Source: Dichotomocladium elegans
Taxonomy: Eukaryota; Mucoromycota; Mucoromycetes; Mucorales; Lichtheimiaceae
NCBI GenBank assembly: GCA_025716815.1
Contig: JAIXMN010000011.1
Span: forward strand, 868,001 to 932,000
DNA length: 64,000 bases
Reading direction: 5' to 3'
Part shown: one piece after another, positions 23,368 through 37,700 of the stretch
Position numbering within the stretch: position 1 is the first letter of the stretch
Layout: each line of letters opens with the position of its first letter
Position numbers and translations under genes: made by a program
Notes under the pieces: generated by a model
What the model was told of the DNA's origin: nothing
Databases searched by the model: none
Seen by the model: the letters and a program-made list of their open reading frames with translations, nothing else

Positions 23368-26300
23368 ATGGCAATTGGCCACAGTAAAACAACCCCCAAA
23401 GGCGACGAAGAGAACTTGTTGTCCTCCGAACCTTTGACTTACTATGGCGCCGCTACTCAAGCCACGGACGACAAGAAACAGCTACGCCAACCCCTCTCTC
23501 CAGAAGCAGAGCAATCACGGAGTACACGATCCCATCGCCACCCGCATGTCCATCGCCATCTCAGTGGTCAGCATGACGAGGATTTTTCCTCGCGCAACAG
23601 CAGCGATGCTGAGGAAGGCGGTGTAGGTAACGGTGGTATTCAGAGCCGCAGGTCCACACTTGCCGAACGAAAACGGCGACGTATGCGCAAACATCATGCC
23701 AGCTCCTCACCAAAGATGTTCCTTCCGAGCATGCTTCGGCGGAGGTCCGGTCATCATGGTACGACCAGCTCGTCCCCGACGTCGTCCTCCAGCAGCAGCG
23801 GAGATGAAGACAATGTAACCGATAGCAATAGCAGCAGCAGCAGCTCCGAAGAAGAAGCATATATCGAAGGAGAAGAACTTGACCGCATTGCCACCGCCGA
23901 TCTCGTTTTGCCCGCCCTGGATCCGATGTGCGTTTCGTTGTCCTATTTATAAGCATAAGAAATCAATACATCGATTAGATGCATAAACAGCTTCCGGTCA
24001 AGCAATGGCTCAACCTATCAGTTTATAGGGCGGATGAAGTGATTGCAACCGCAACATCGCAGCGATCACTTGATCAGTGGTTTCAACGACGGTCCAACGT
24101 GAACTTTAGCACTGTTCGCGCCAAATATCGAGCTAGCCGAAAATTAGCTCGGTGAGTTCACGGATTAGGGACTAGGTGAGATTGTGTCATTTATGCTCAA
24201 CACTTTCCCTAAATATCTACAGTGATGAAAAGACGGAAGTGTACAGCCTACTGAACCAGGTCAGGTCCTATTTCCATTGGCATCCTTATGTCTCCACGAT
24301 CCGAAGTGCCCTCTTTGCAAACCGCTCCATCGTTCTTTTTGTAATGTACCCCTTCACCTTCCCTCTCCATATTGACGTAAGGTGACTGACGATCCTTTTT
24401 CCGTGTGTTGTGCCTTGTTTGTTTCAGGTCAACATCGATCTCCTTGTCGATCTGCTGTTTTGTCTTGCATATCTAGTTGAGATGAAACAAGAATTTGATG
24501 TACAGCTATCACCGCATTGGCTCTACAAATGGCGATCTTATGACCTCTGGTATAACCCATTCCTGCCGAAAAAAATGCTACCGAGATGGACAAAAATAGA
24601 AGTGCTTATCGTACAACTTTGCTCCACTTAGGGTTTTGTGTTTGTGGCTAGCTTTCTGGGATCTTGGCTCATTTATTATGCGTAAGGAAGTAAATCATAT
24701 AAATATTTATGTGCGTATCTGTACCCACCAACACCCTCGTTGTGTTGTGAGCACAAATGCGCATGTAGATATAATTATATGTGATATACTCGTAATTGGC
24801 TATACGGTTATCCATTAACGGAGTTTGTTCTCCTGCTTAGGCATATGTCGCACAGGGCACACCGTATCTGTGCTTATCAGCTTCCGTTCGTTTATTGAGA
24901 TGTTAACCACGGCGCCGCTTCTGATATCTCTTTTTATCGATAATGGACGATATCTCTATGGTAGCAAGGCAGAAATTTTGTCCACATGCACCATTATATC
25001 TCTCTCATGAAGCAAACACGATAGTTCCCTACTTTCTACGTAGCTGGGTCTTGCTCTTACGCATTAAGAGTGCCATGAAGATCAAAACCAACTTACAAAT
25101 GACAGGTTGGAAATATATAAAGAAAGAATGAAAGAAAGAGAGCAGATTCTAATATAGTGTCGCATTACACACTCTCATTTCCCGCTTATTGATATAGATA
25201 AACCTATCGATTTGCTCAAAAGTAAATTCATACACTTGATATGCACGCTCATGGTCCTCCTGTACAATGGTATGGCGGCGTTCCAATATTGTGAAGCAAC
25301 CTTTGCACATACAAGTTATTCTATCCTCGATTCATTGTATGTATCAATATCACTGAATATAGGTTGTGAGAGAAGGCGTTTCTGATCATCCCATGGTATG
25401 CAGATATTTTGTCATGGTTACACTGTCAACGGTTGGCTATGGAGGTAACAAACCCAAAAGGAAGCCGTGCGCCACGCACATGCTGACACGATGCGGATAT
25501 TTGCAGATATCACAGTTCAGACCGAAGCAGGCCGTGTCGTTGTCATGTTGATTATTTTGACGTCTCTTGCAGTCTTGCCTAGTCTTGTAGCCGATGTGCT
25601 AGAGACCATGCGCAAGCGAAACGGTAAATCAATACCGTGTGACAGCGTACTACGAGAGGCACCTAGTTGCTCATAACTTTATGTTGTGTATCCTAGAGGG
25701 CGGCGGTCATGTCACTAGCGGAGCAATGCCGTTCATTTTGATTGCCGGATCATTCCGTCTTGATCAAGTGAACGAAATCTTGGACGGTTTCCTAAATCGG
25801 GTAACATAACGGCTACCTACTTTTTCTGCGCAGGGAACAAACAGATATTTCCATAGAATACTCTAACAATTGCCTTGTAAATCGTTACGTGTATCCATTC
25901 AGGAAAACGTGGAGAGCCATCTCAATGTCGTTTTTCTGGATATCAGCAAACCGCCCGATGATTTGAAGCTGCTAGAACGCAACTCTATATGGGGCCATCG
26001 TATCCAGTTTCTCCATGGCTCTGTTTTGGTAAGTTTATTCTGCTCATGAGACATTGAACTGAAAATATAATAAACGTCATTATACAGAGCGATAAGACGC
26101 TCCAGCGCGTGGTAAGGAAACATCAACATCGAAATGGTTTTGTATTTTCGTAACTTTGACTCTTTGGTTTGTAGCGAGCTCGGTACGCGAAAGCCATATT
26201 CACTATTTCAGGTACATATCCATTATATTATGGCTCACTGTTTCTAGAAAAAATAAAGGGCTCAGTGCATGTGTTCATCTGATGTATACTAAACAATAGA

Positions 26301-28689
26301 TCAAAATGCGAAGAACTCTGCCGAGGAGGATGAGCGCAACACAGTTCGGCTATGGTCCCTCTACTGTTACACGGCCAGCCATAAAGTGCCGATTTACTCA
26401 TACAATCTGTCGCCGAGCACAGCTATCTACCAAAAAGTGGCAAAAGAGATCATATGTGTTCGCGAGTTCAAGCAGTATCTTCTCGCAATGAATTGTCGAT
26501 GTCGTGGCGTATCAACTCTCTTGACTAATTTGCTTCATCAGCGGCAGCCGATGAATCGATACGACGAGCCTTGGCAGGCGCAGTACGGTAATATCTCCCA
26601 TTTCTTGCTTTGTTTGCAATGTACACGAAGGCAGATTGCTTACATGGATAACACTGAAAAGACGACGGTTCATGTAATGAAATTTACACTGCCCCTCCAG
26701 CCGATTTTATGGTCGGCTTGAGCTTCGGTCATATTTCCTGGGTAGGTCCTTTCATGATGTCCTTATATCCGCTTTCAAATTGCTGATAAATATGATTTAG
26801 ATTGTTTATAAAGAATGCCAAGTTATTCTATTCGCAATCAAGACAGAAGTGAAAAACAGCAAGATACACGAGATTTTGCTAAATCCAAGTAATGATTACC
26901 TCATTAAGGAAGGCGATACTTGCGTATATATCTCCCAGAGTCCCAAGGATATCAACGATATTCGCTACTTGGTAAGCGTTGACGCTCTGTCCTCCTAATC
27001 TTGATCCTTTTATGCGCCTTATATACGCTCACAAGATTCACCCTTATTTTATCTTCCTTCCTGTCTGGTTTATTAGAACAAGATGTACGTTTGGCAGGCA
27101 GTTCGCCAACTGCGCGACACTCGCCCAATGACCGCTGGTTTCTCCGACGCTAAGAATACCGTCAGCAAGACAATGGTGAATAATGTACACAAGAACACTG
27201 CCAAACCACCTCCAGAGCGCTATAAACTTTCAAGATTACCTACACCACGACATGCGCTACTCACTGGAAGCCGTGATCTCATTAGTCGACTTGGACAGTC
27301 GCCGATACGCCCACGTCCCTCGGCCGAGAAACTTGATGACAGTGATAAACAAAGCGGTAAACAAGGAAGCAATCACACCACCGATAGTCCACCTATGGCA
27401 TTAGATGATGTCTCTCTGCCACTCTCTTACGTCCTTGAAGAGCCGCCAAAACTGGAAGAAGCAGTGATTGATTCGGCAAAAGGAATGCGTGGGCATATCC
27501 TAGTGTGTGTGCATCGCGAAGTTATTAATATTTTCAAGTTTATCTATAACCTGAGGTGCGTCATTGTCCGTCGAAGCAGACGATCTTTCCATTTTATTTT
27601 ATCTGAGAAGAAAGCATACTAATTATTCCCTTTAGATCCCCCCAGGTAAAAGCGGACGCACTACAGGATATTGTCATCCTGTGTTCCACACCACCAAAAG
27701 AATCGACTTTTGAACTCATCAAGATGTTTCCGAAAGTGTACTATGTTGTGGTATGGGATGGCTGACAATTGAGGAGTGGGATTAGACCGTGAAAGCTAAT
27801 GAGACCGGTTACACAGGGTGATTGTAGACAGCCAGATGATCTCCTAAGAGCAGGTGTAAAGAACGCTAAGCAGGTTGTGGTTATGAGGTAACGCTAGATG
27901 GCAACTAAATGACATTCTGGTTACTAACAACAGGTTGCTATAGTGAAAAAGATTGTCTTGATGATTGTGAGCGCAACTCGGACAGCCCCGCAATGTGAGT
28001 GGATGCTTATCGCCAGAGCCAGAGCCTGTTGCTTACTTAAAGTTCTAGTATGACTAGTCATATCATTGATCTACTAGTACAAGAACGGGCCGAGGGCGCT
28101 TACACGATTGTCAATCTAAGTAAGTCATGGCATACGAAAGGTGAGAAGGGCTATTCAAGCTCATGTTTATAATAATGTAGTCGAGAAATCAAATATCCGA
28201 TTCATGCATCTGCTCCAAGAAAAGGATGTTGCCGAAGAGATTGACGTCTTTTACACGCCTGCGTACGCAGCGGGAGATGTGATTGCAGACAGCTTAATTA
28301 GCAACGTGTTATTGAGCCAGACTTATTACAAACCAGACATCGTGTCCATTATCAAGACGCTTTGTGGAATGCCCGGACCATTGCAGGACGGCTCGGTTGC
28401 ACACCTGTTATCCTCCTCACCTGAGTTCGACAACATCAATTCGGCTGCGATTCATGCACCACACTTGACGAGCATGGCAATGCCCGAAGAATTTGTTGAT
28501 CAAACCTTTGCGTTCATGTTTGAAACTCTCCTGCTAGAAAAAGGTGTAATGCCCCTTGCTCTTTTGCGAGCACCAAATGATGCGCTTGGTAACGAACTGC
28601 CATTTGTGTATACCAATCCCGTTCCTTCTCTGATTCTGAAGGCCTCTGACGAGGTCTTTATATTAACGTCCCCGATGTTCCCTCAATAA
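23368..28689 (+). CDS. Slo-family (BK/KCNT-like) potassium channel (1185 aa)
   Basis: I model 23 exons that close in phase from the ATG at 23368 to the TAA at 28687. A long Ser/His-rich N-terminus precedes the channel core: S1 around RSIVLFVNIDLLVDLLFCLA, S2 LWVLCLWLAFWDLGSFIM, S3 FRSFIEMLTTAPLLISLFI, S4 VPYFLRSWVLLLRIKSAMKI, then the pore SILDSLYFVMVTLSTVGYGD with a K+ filter (TVGYG) and S6 VVVMLIILTSLAVLPSLVAD. Two RCK gating domains follow. RCK1 holds HLNVVFLDISKPPDDL, FLHGSVL and ISDQNAKN, and then the Slo signature LAMNCRCRGVSTLLTNLLHQ. RCK2 includes DIVILCSTPPKES and FYTPAYAAGDVIADSLISN. No Asp-rich calcium bowl is visible before FYTPAYAAGD. It should be a plasma- or organelle-membrane K+ channel gated by an intracellular ligand; the ligand is unknown. 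Exon 13 (26088-26111) is 24 nt. Confidence 0.9.
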
Positions 28690-28707
28690 TAATATTCTTA
28701 TTATATC

Positions 28708-29778
28708 TTACTTTTTGCCCCAACCCTCTTCACCGTTGTATTCTAACTTTTCTACTTGATAAAACGCTGTCATGCCAGCATCAAAGTGTTGGGCTACATG
28801 ACAATGGAATAACCATTGTCCTTCGTTGTCAGGCATCATGTCAAGCCATTCGAAGGACACGGGAAGAAGATCGACTACGTCCAAACGATGGCCATGTTGA
28901 AGGAGCGTGGCACCATGCCAATGGGCTGTGTGTGGATCGTCATCGCCGAGACCGATGGATAGAACGTACCAGCGTACCCGTTGACCCCAGTAGAGATTGA
29001 GCAGCGGGTTGTTATTAAATATATAGCCATTAATGTGGTACATGCGGTTGGACTCGAGGAAGGCGCCATCCCGTGTCACCGGTACGTTGCCAGCTTCCTC
29101 GGCCGATGCTTGGATATAATGAGACATGTTTTCGTCGGTGATGGTCATCGCCGTGAATACCTCCTGGTCGACCATGTAGGGCTTCTCAGGTGCTCCTGGA
29201 GATTCACGCTGGAGTGTATCGGCTGGGTAAATAACCAACGGACCAAATAGGCCCGCATGCACGTCTCGGACAGGATCTGCTCTGGATATATACGCCCATA
29301 GCCGGGTATCATTGACAATCGGCACGTCCCAGACATAGGTATACATCTCACCAGGCTCGCAAATGTGGAGCGGTCCTTGCGATACGAGATCGGGGACATA
29401 GGGATGGAGGCTGTAAGGCCTTGAAGCCTTATTGTAGAGGGTCACGTAAATGCGATCGTTGCTCTCGGCACGAATGATGGGGCCAATAAACCCCATGAAT
29501 GGATCCCGGCTGGTCATGCGTTCAAACTGCGGATCACGGTACTGGCGAAACATGGCTTTTCGGTACACCTTACCGATCCGAGTGGCATTATTATCAGTGT
29601 AGAAACGAGCAGGACTCATTTCAAGGGGCAGATCATGGAGGTTGTCATGATTAGTGGGAGCATAATCCCAGGTGATTTCCTCTGCGGCTATATAGTAATG
29701 GCGGTCAGCAGCAAATGTGACCTGGACAAGAGGATTGGTGAACAATGCCAATAAGAGTGATGAGAGAAAAAATCTCAT
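28708..29778 (-). CDS. Secreted multicopper oxidase-like protein, incomplete copper ligand set (356 aa)
   Basis: A single exon with a signal peptide (MRFFLSSLLLALFTNPLVQV) and two cupredoxin domains of ceruloplasmin/hephaestin type: GFIGPIIRAESNDRIYVTLY, NKASRPYSLHPY and AGLFGPLVIY in domain 1; HINGYIFNN, HTAHWHGATLLQHGH and WLFHCHVAQHFDAGM in domain 2. The domain 2 motifs are complete, including the type 1 copper Cys326 and the HxxHxH and HCHxxxH ligands. In domain 1 the usual HxH pairs are altered: residues 125-127 are HPY and 164-166 are ISR where the family has YHSH-type residues. A working trinuclear cluster is therefore doubtful. Possible roles are copper binding, electron transfer or a partner-dependent ferroxidase. 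The stop is 19 bp from the convergent channel gene's stop codon. Confidence 0.82.
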   Translation of the reverse strand: MRFFLSSLLLALFTNPLVQVTFAADRHYYIAAEEITWDYAPTNHDNLHDLPLEMSPARFYTDNNATRIGKVYRKAMFRQYRDPQFERMTSRDPFMGFIGPIIRAESNDRIYVTLYNKASRPYSLHPYVPDLVSQGPLHICEPGEMYTYVWDVPIVNDTRLWAYISRADPVRDVHAGLFGPLVIYPADTLQRESPGAPEKPYMVDQEVFTAMTITDENMSHYIQASAEEAGNVPVTRDGAFLESNRMYHINGYIFNNNPLLNLYWGQRVRWYVLSIGLGDDDPHTAHWHGATLLQHGHRLDVVDLLPVSFEWLDMMPDNEGQWLFHCHVAQHFDAGMTAFYQVEKLEYNGEEGWGKK

Positions 29779-29820
29779 GATTTGTGATAGAACGAAAAGA
29801 AAACAAATTGTTTTATTTTA

Positions 29821-30568
29821 TCATGCTTTGATTCCGAGAATTTCGTTCAGTCTGGCTGGATCATGTTGAGTTGCCATCCGCTTGGCCCGCAAGAACTTGG
29901 CTCGTGCACTAAAAAAATTGAATCAGCAAAGAGCCAAACATACACAAAGGCTGAACTCACGCATTCCGTAAGACTGTGGGAGCCTGTTCTGTTACCGCCT
30001 GCTGTGATGCTTCTTCTTTGTCCTTCTTGTCTTTCTTTTTATGCTTCTTTTCCTTCTTTTCCTTCTTTTCCTTCTTCTCCTTCTTCTCCTTCTTCTCTTT
30101 CTTTTTAGCCTTCATGTCAGCCTCATCTTTATCGTCGCAGGATGATCGTTTGCGTTTCTTCTTCGAATCCTTCTTTTCCTCACTGGCTTCGTCAGTTTGT
30201 TGCGATCGCGACTCGTCAGATTGTGAATTCAGATTAGCTAACAACTGAGAAAACGCATCGGTGTGCCCCAGCCAGTTTTCAGTAGTTTTCTTATTGGCTC
30301 CCAATCCTAGTGTGTCCTCCTTGAGGCGGATCTTGACATGTTCCTTATTTCCGTCCTCATTCACACCGAGGCCCTTGCCGGGTGCCCATCCCATTTTCTG
30401 AAGCATGCGGAATCCGAATTTGGTTTGATCTAGCGTTGCCCGTGTCATTGTTCAGAAACTTCTTCCTGAATCTTAAACAGTGCCGTTGTCCCTCTCACCA
30501 TTGCTCCAGTGAAGATTATTTGGATCAGCACTGAGGCGCTGTTTAACTTTGTTTTCGGCAAGACCCAT
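29821..30568 (-). CDS. PINX1: G-patch protein PINX1/Gno1 (208 aa)
   Basis: Three exons close in phase: 30499-30568, 29961-30429 and 29821-29908. The start MGLAENKVKQRLSADPNN leads to HWSNDQTKFGFRMLQKMGW and APGKGLG, the G-patch, then HVKIRLKEDTLGLGA and the typical NWLGHTDAFSQLLANLN. A long Lys/Glu run made of KKEKK repeats is the nucleolar-type basic region, and the last exon ends FLRAKRMATQHDP and LNEILGIKA as in PINX1 homologues. The family activates the Prp43 helicase in rRNA and snoRNA maturation and restrains telomerase in some species. A reading that starts at 30448 is wrong: the true exon 2 begins at 30429, which restores the conserved WSND-KFGF junction. Confidence 0.92.
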
Positions 30569-31725
30569 AGCTGGTGCGTGTACAGGGGAGGTGATTAGGA
30601 AACGGAAAAGGGGAAGCGACCACAGACAGAGGTGGAGAGGGAGAAAGGGAAAGTGCAATTTTTTTTATTGACAAGCCCTAAGTAGGGACGCTGTATTCCT
30701 AATAAGGAAATCTGGTTTTCTGCATATCAAGGGCACTCAGCACCAACCTGAGATAATAAAATTTGAAAGCATTATTATATCAACAATGCTATAAAGTAGC
30801 CCTTGTTCCCATCATCGGATGAATGCCAGAAAACACGGACAATATGCGTATTTCCTCTTTTTTATTTGGAAAAAGCTTGTGCTCTCATAGAGCTGTCCTT
30901 GGATACCTGGACGCTACCCCCAATTGAGACCCTGCCGACTTCTTGTTTGTACGAAGAATGTGAATGGGGAGAACTTTACGCATTTCCATACAATGAACAC
31001 TAGCAAAAAAAAATAAAAAAACTATGACAGATAGTTCCAAAACCTTTAGTAGAAGATGATAATTAGTCAATACGATAGGATACCATCTGAAGAAGATAGG
31101 CAGCTCCGCAGTTTCGTTCTATCAACGAGAAAACTTCATGTATAAAAACTACAGACACCGACTTTATGACATACATAGTTAATGACTTGATGCTGCACAT
31201 GCAAGACTTTCCGAGGCGCACGCCGTTTTCCATCTCGTGTTTTTATGTTAACCAGTTGCTATGCTATTCTGATTTAGGTTTACTATATACAAATGGATTG
31301 AACTCTTTGTGTACAAAATCCCAGGATGTCATACGCTGCTACGTTTATCTATCGAGACATGGACTTAACCTTTCTTTTTCAATACCATCCGCTTGCAATA
31401 GCTGATCATTTATCATCGCGGGTCATGGTCTCCTGCAAAGCATTATTGCCAATGAATTCCCTCCATTTCCAAATCAATATAGATCTGCAGCATAGTTTAA
31501 AAGGTTTTTATAATGTGCATTTTTATTCCAAGCCTTTTCTGTGTGAACACAGCATTCTCAAAGAGATTCCAAATTATTAGCAAGAGCTTATTTTTTGTGC
31601 GACACAAAATGCCAGGGCGGCCTGACATCCTGGACAACGTCATGATGTGACTTGGTTTTTTGTTTTCCTCCCCCTCGAATTAACGTGGGCAAGAGCGTGT
31701 CTTCCTTTGCTTTTGCTTCGTCGAA
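30569..31725. other. Intergenic region, no gene recognised
   Basis: About 1.15 kb between the divergent PINX1 and atp2 genes. Open frames at 30803-31003, 31166-31405 and 31326-31580 lack domains and splice context. Confidence 0.5.
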
Positions 31726-34747
<3,022 letters not shown>

Positions 34748-37700
34748 ATGGGCGGCAACACAAAGCGAACAGTAGTAAACGATATGCATCAAAAACAACA
34801 ACAGAAACGCGGCTCTATCTCAGATGGCCCGGGAACGCCTGTTCCTCAAAAGCCAAAGTACCTCCGGCAATCGAATTCAACTATTACAATTACCACCTCA
34901 AGTACACCATCGTCTAATCACATTAATAAGAAACATACCACTACGCTGGCTCGCCAGCCGAGTACGTCAACGGCGCTTGTTGGCCGATCAAGACATGCTC
35001 CTATGCCTGATCATGAACAGCCACAACCACCGACATCCCCATTGTCCCAGCTACCGGGTCTGCGCAAGAGTGCATCCTCTCGGTTTGGCAAAAATCTACT
35101 ACCTACATGGCTTGGTAGAGCAGGAGCGGCGGCGGCGGCAGCAGCAGCAACAACAACTGCTACAACAACTGCACCACCAATAAATCAGCTGCAACATCCA
35201 TTGACATCATCGCTACCGATCTCGTTATCAGTCGATAATATCTACTCCACTTCTGAAAAATCTCTCGTAATGTTAATCACTAGTTCACAGTATGCTTTTG
35301 AAAGAAAGAAAAAGAATGAAATGGTTAATGTCGTTTTTCTCTACTCTGTCTCTTACTACAGAATAATTTGGATACGACTGACTCTCAGCGTCTAGCACCT
35401 TCCGACCAAAACACCTCCTCCCTCTCTCAAAAGCAACACCCGCATTCCTCAAAACGAGGTCTCAAAGAACATGTAGCTACAGCTTCGATTGGCCCATCTT
35501 CGACTATCAGTAGTCGTAGAATCAGTACCACAACACCCAAGTCGACAGCTTCGACAACTGTTTCCCCAAAGAGCCCCAAAAGCCCTTCTAGCCCTTCTAG
35601 CCTAACCAACAGTAGCCGGGCTGCAGCATACAAGTTTAATCGACGATTTGCTAACAATAATAGCCACCGTTCATCAAAGGTTGGGTCAATGATTCTCGAA
35701 TTTGACGCACTCTCGTCGCAGCAACCCGGGGATCATGACGCAGACGCCTGGCTCCTCTTGGACGACAAGTCAAGTCGCCCCGTACCTCCCCTACCACGCA
35801 TACATCAGAGCTTGACGAGGAAAGAAGGTGCACATATGGCGACTTTGGCAGAAGACAATCGCACCCGGAACAATAGCCCCTATTTTTATGCGGAACGCCT
35901 GCGCAGCAAGTGAGCGTCCTTTTTTTTCTCTCGCCATTTTCGCATAGATATATGTCTGTGTGTGCATTTGTGTGAAATATTGACGCTTACACTATTATAG
36001 GAATACTCCCTTAGATATCCTCACAAAGCATTTGACATCGCTAAAGGTTACCTTCACAACAGGCAGTGTTGCTTGGATAAACGAATTCCTGTCGCGTCGC
36101 CACGATGGCCTTGGTGCCCTGGAAATTGCGTTTGACCGTCTCTTGATGAAGAAAAAGTAATGTTGTTTGGCGATATAATATTCTTCTACTCACAACACCA
36201 TTAGGAAGCGACCGACTGATGTAGATGAAGTATGTCTGCTAGAACTCGTCAAGTGTGTCAAAGCTCTATTGAACACAGAGGTAAAAAAAAGCCTGGATAC
36301 GGAAATTTGAATTTTTGGTATTTATCACCCCCGTTTCTTTAGCCTGGATTTCAAGAGGCTTCGATGCGTCCAGCAATACTCCACCACCTCGTCTCTGTTC
36401 TATTTGTTGGGAATACTGATGTCGTTTTGTCTGGCTCCGCCTCAGGCACCATGAACCTATCGCCTTCATCCGCTTCATTGTCCCCAATGGTCAACGTCAC
36501 CCTCAACACTTATATTCATGTCTTTGAGCTATTTACCAACATGTGCAAGAGGCCTTCGGGACAAGGCCACAAGACTGTGCTTATTGCATTTTCAAGTGTC
36601 CCTGGCGAGCAGTATCGGTTTGAGTGCCTCGTCCAGCGCCTGCGTAAAATCGCTGAGCTTAATCAGGAGGAAGGTTCTGGCGACTGCGTCAACTTCAACG
36701 AAAGCAAGAAGTGGGAATGCCAGGCTGCAGGCGTCAGTCTCTGCCATGCCCTCTCCAGTTTGCCTGAGACTATCGAAACGCGGCGAACGATTCGCGAGGA
36801 ACTTGAGCGCCGCGGCCTCGACGACCATCTGAAGGCAAGAAAATGAAAAAACAAACGTGCAGCTGATGTACTCTTTCTGGAATTTTTATTAATGCCGAGC
36901 AATTTAATAGCTTCTTGCGCAGAACGAGCTATGCAAGGCACCTGTTGAACAGTATATCCGCGCGAAAAGAGCTGATCTCGATCTGATCCGAGCTTTTGAA
37001 GAATCACGCCGACAGACGGTCTTTCAGCTGTGAGCAAGATAGCATTAGACTTTATAGTAAATTTACATACAAGGAGCTGACTTGCTCGCTCTACATAGAC
37101 AACCACAGGAGATGGTGACCAGTGCCCTCGGTCGGTTCTCGACAGATCCTGAAATTTATTATCTTGTCGTCGAGAGCATCACCCATTTGCTTGAGCTGGG
37201 CGCAGACAAGGTCCAGACAGATAAGCGGTATGTTTCAGCCTTCGATCAAAGCATGCGACGGGCTCATGATTTATAAAACGTACAATTTGGTAGCATGGTG
37301 AGCGATATGTGGAGGATGGTCAGTCTCTTTGCCGCAAGCATGAAAGCGACTACTTCGCCTGGGGATTTCCCAGAATCTGTCAAAGAATATTTGCGCGCTA
37401 TCCAACCCATTGTCGGCAAAATTGAGGTTGACGTCGATAAGCATAGTGGTGCACCGGTACTCGCAGAACAGCATTCGCAGCAGAAGCAACCACTACAAGG
37501 GGGTCATCTTGAAGACATTGAAGGTTTACGTAGTATGGTCGAGGATCTCAAAGACAGTCTTGCGCAGAGCGAGGATACAGTCACCAAAATACGTCGCGAG
37601 AAAAACGAGCTGATGATGAAAATGACAAAATTCCAAGCAGAACTTAATGAACGCGATCAAAGGGTTCGAGAGCTGGAGAGCAGAGCCGCCTCGGTACCGG

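Noticed and set aside
24611..24631. In-frame TAG in the channel S2 region, or a 21-nt intron
   Set aside because: A normal 82-nt intron (24550-24631) with exon 24632-24681 in another frame keeps phase on both sides and yields a better S2 helix (LWVLCLWLAFWDLGSFIM).
30473..30658. Separate small gene upstream of PINX1
   Set aside because: Part of this frame is exon 1 of PINX1 (30499-30568); the remainder is leader.
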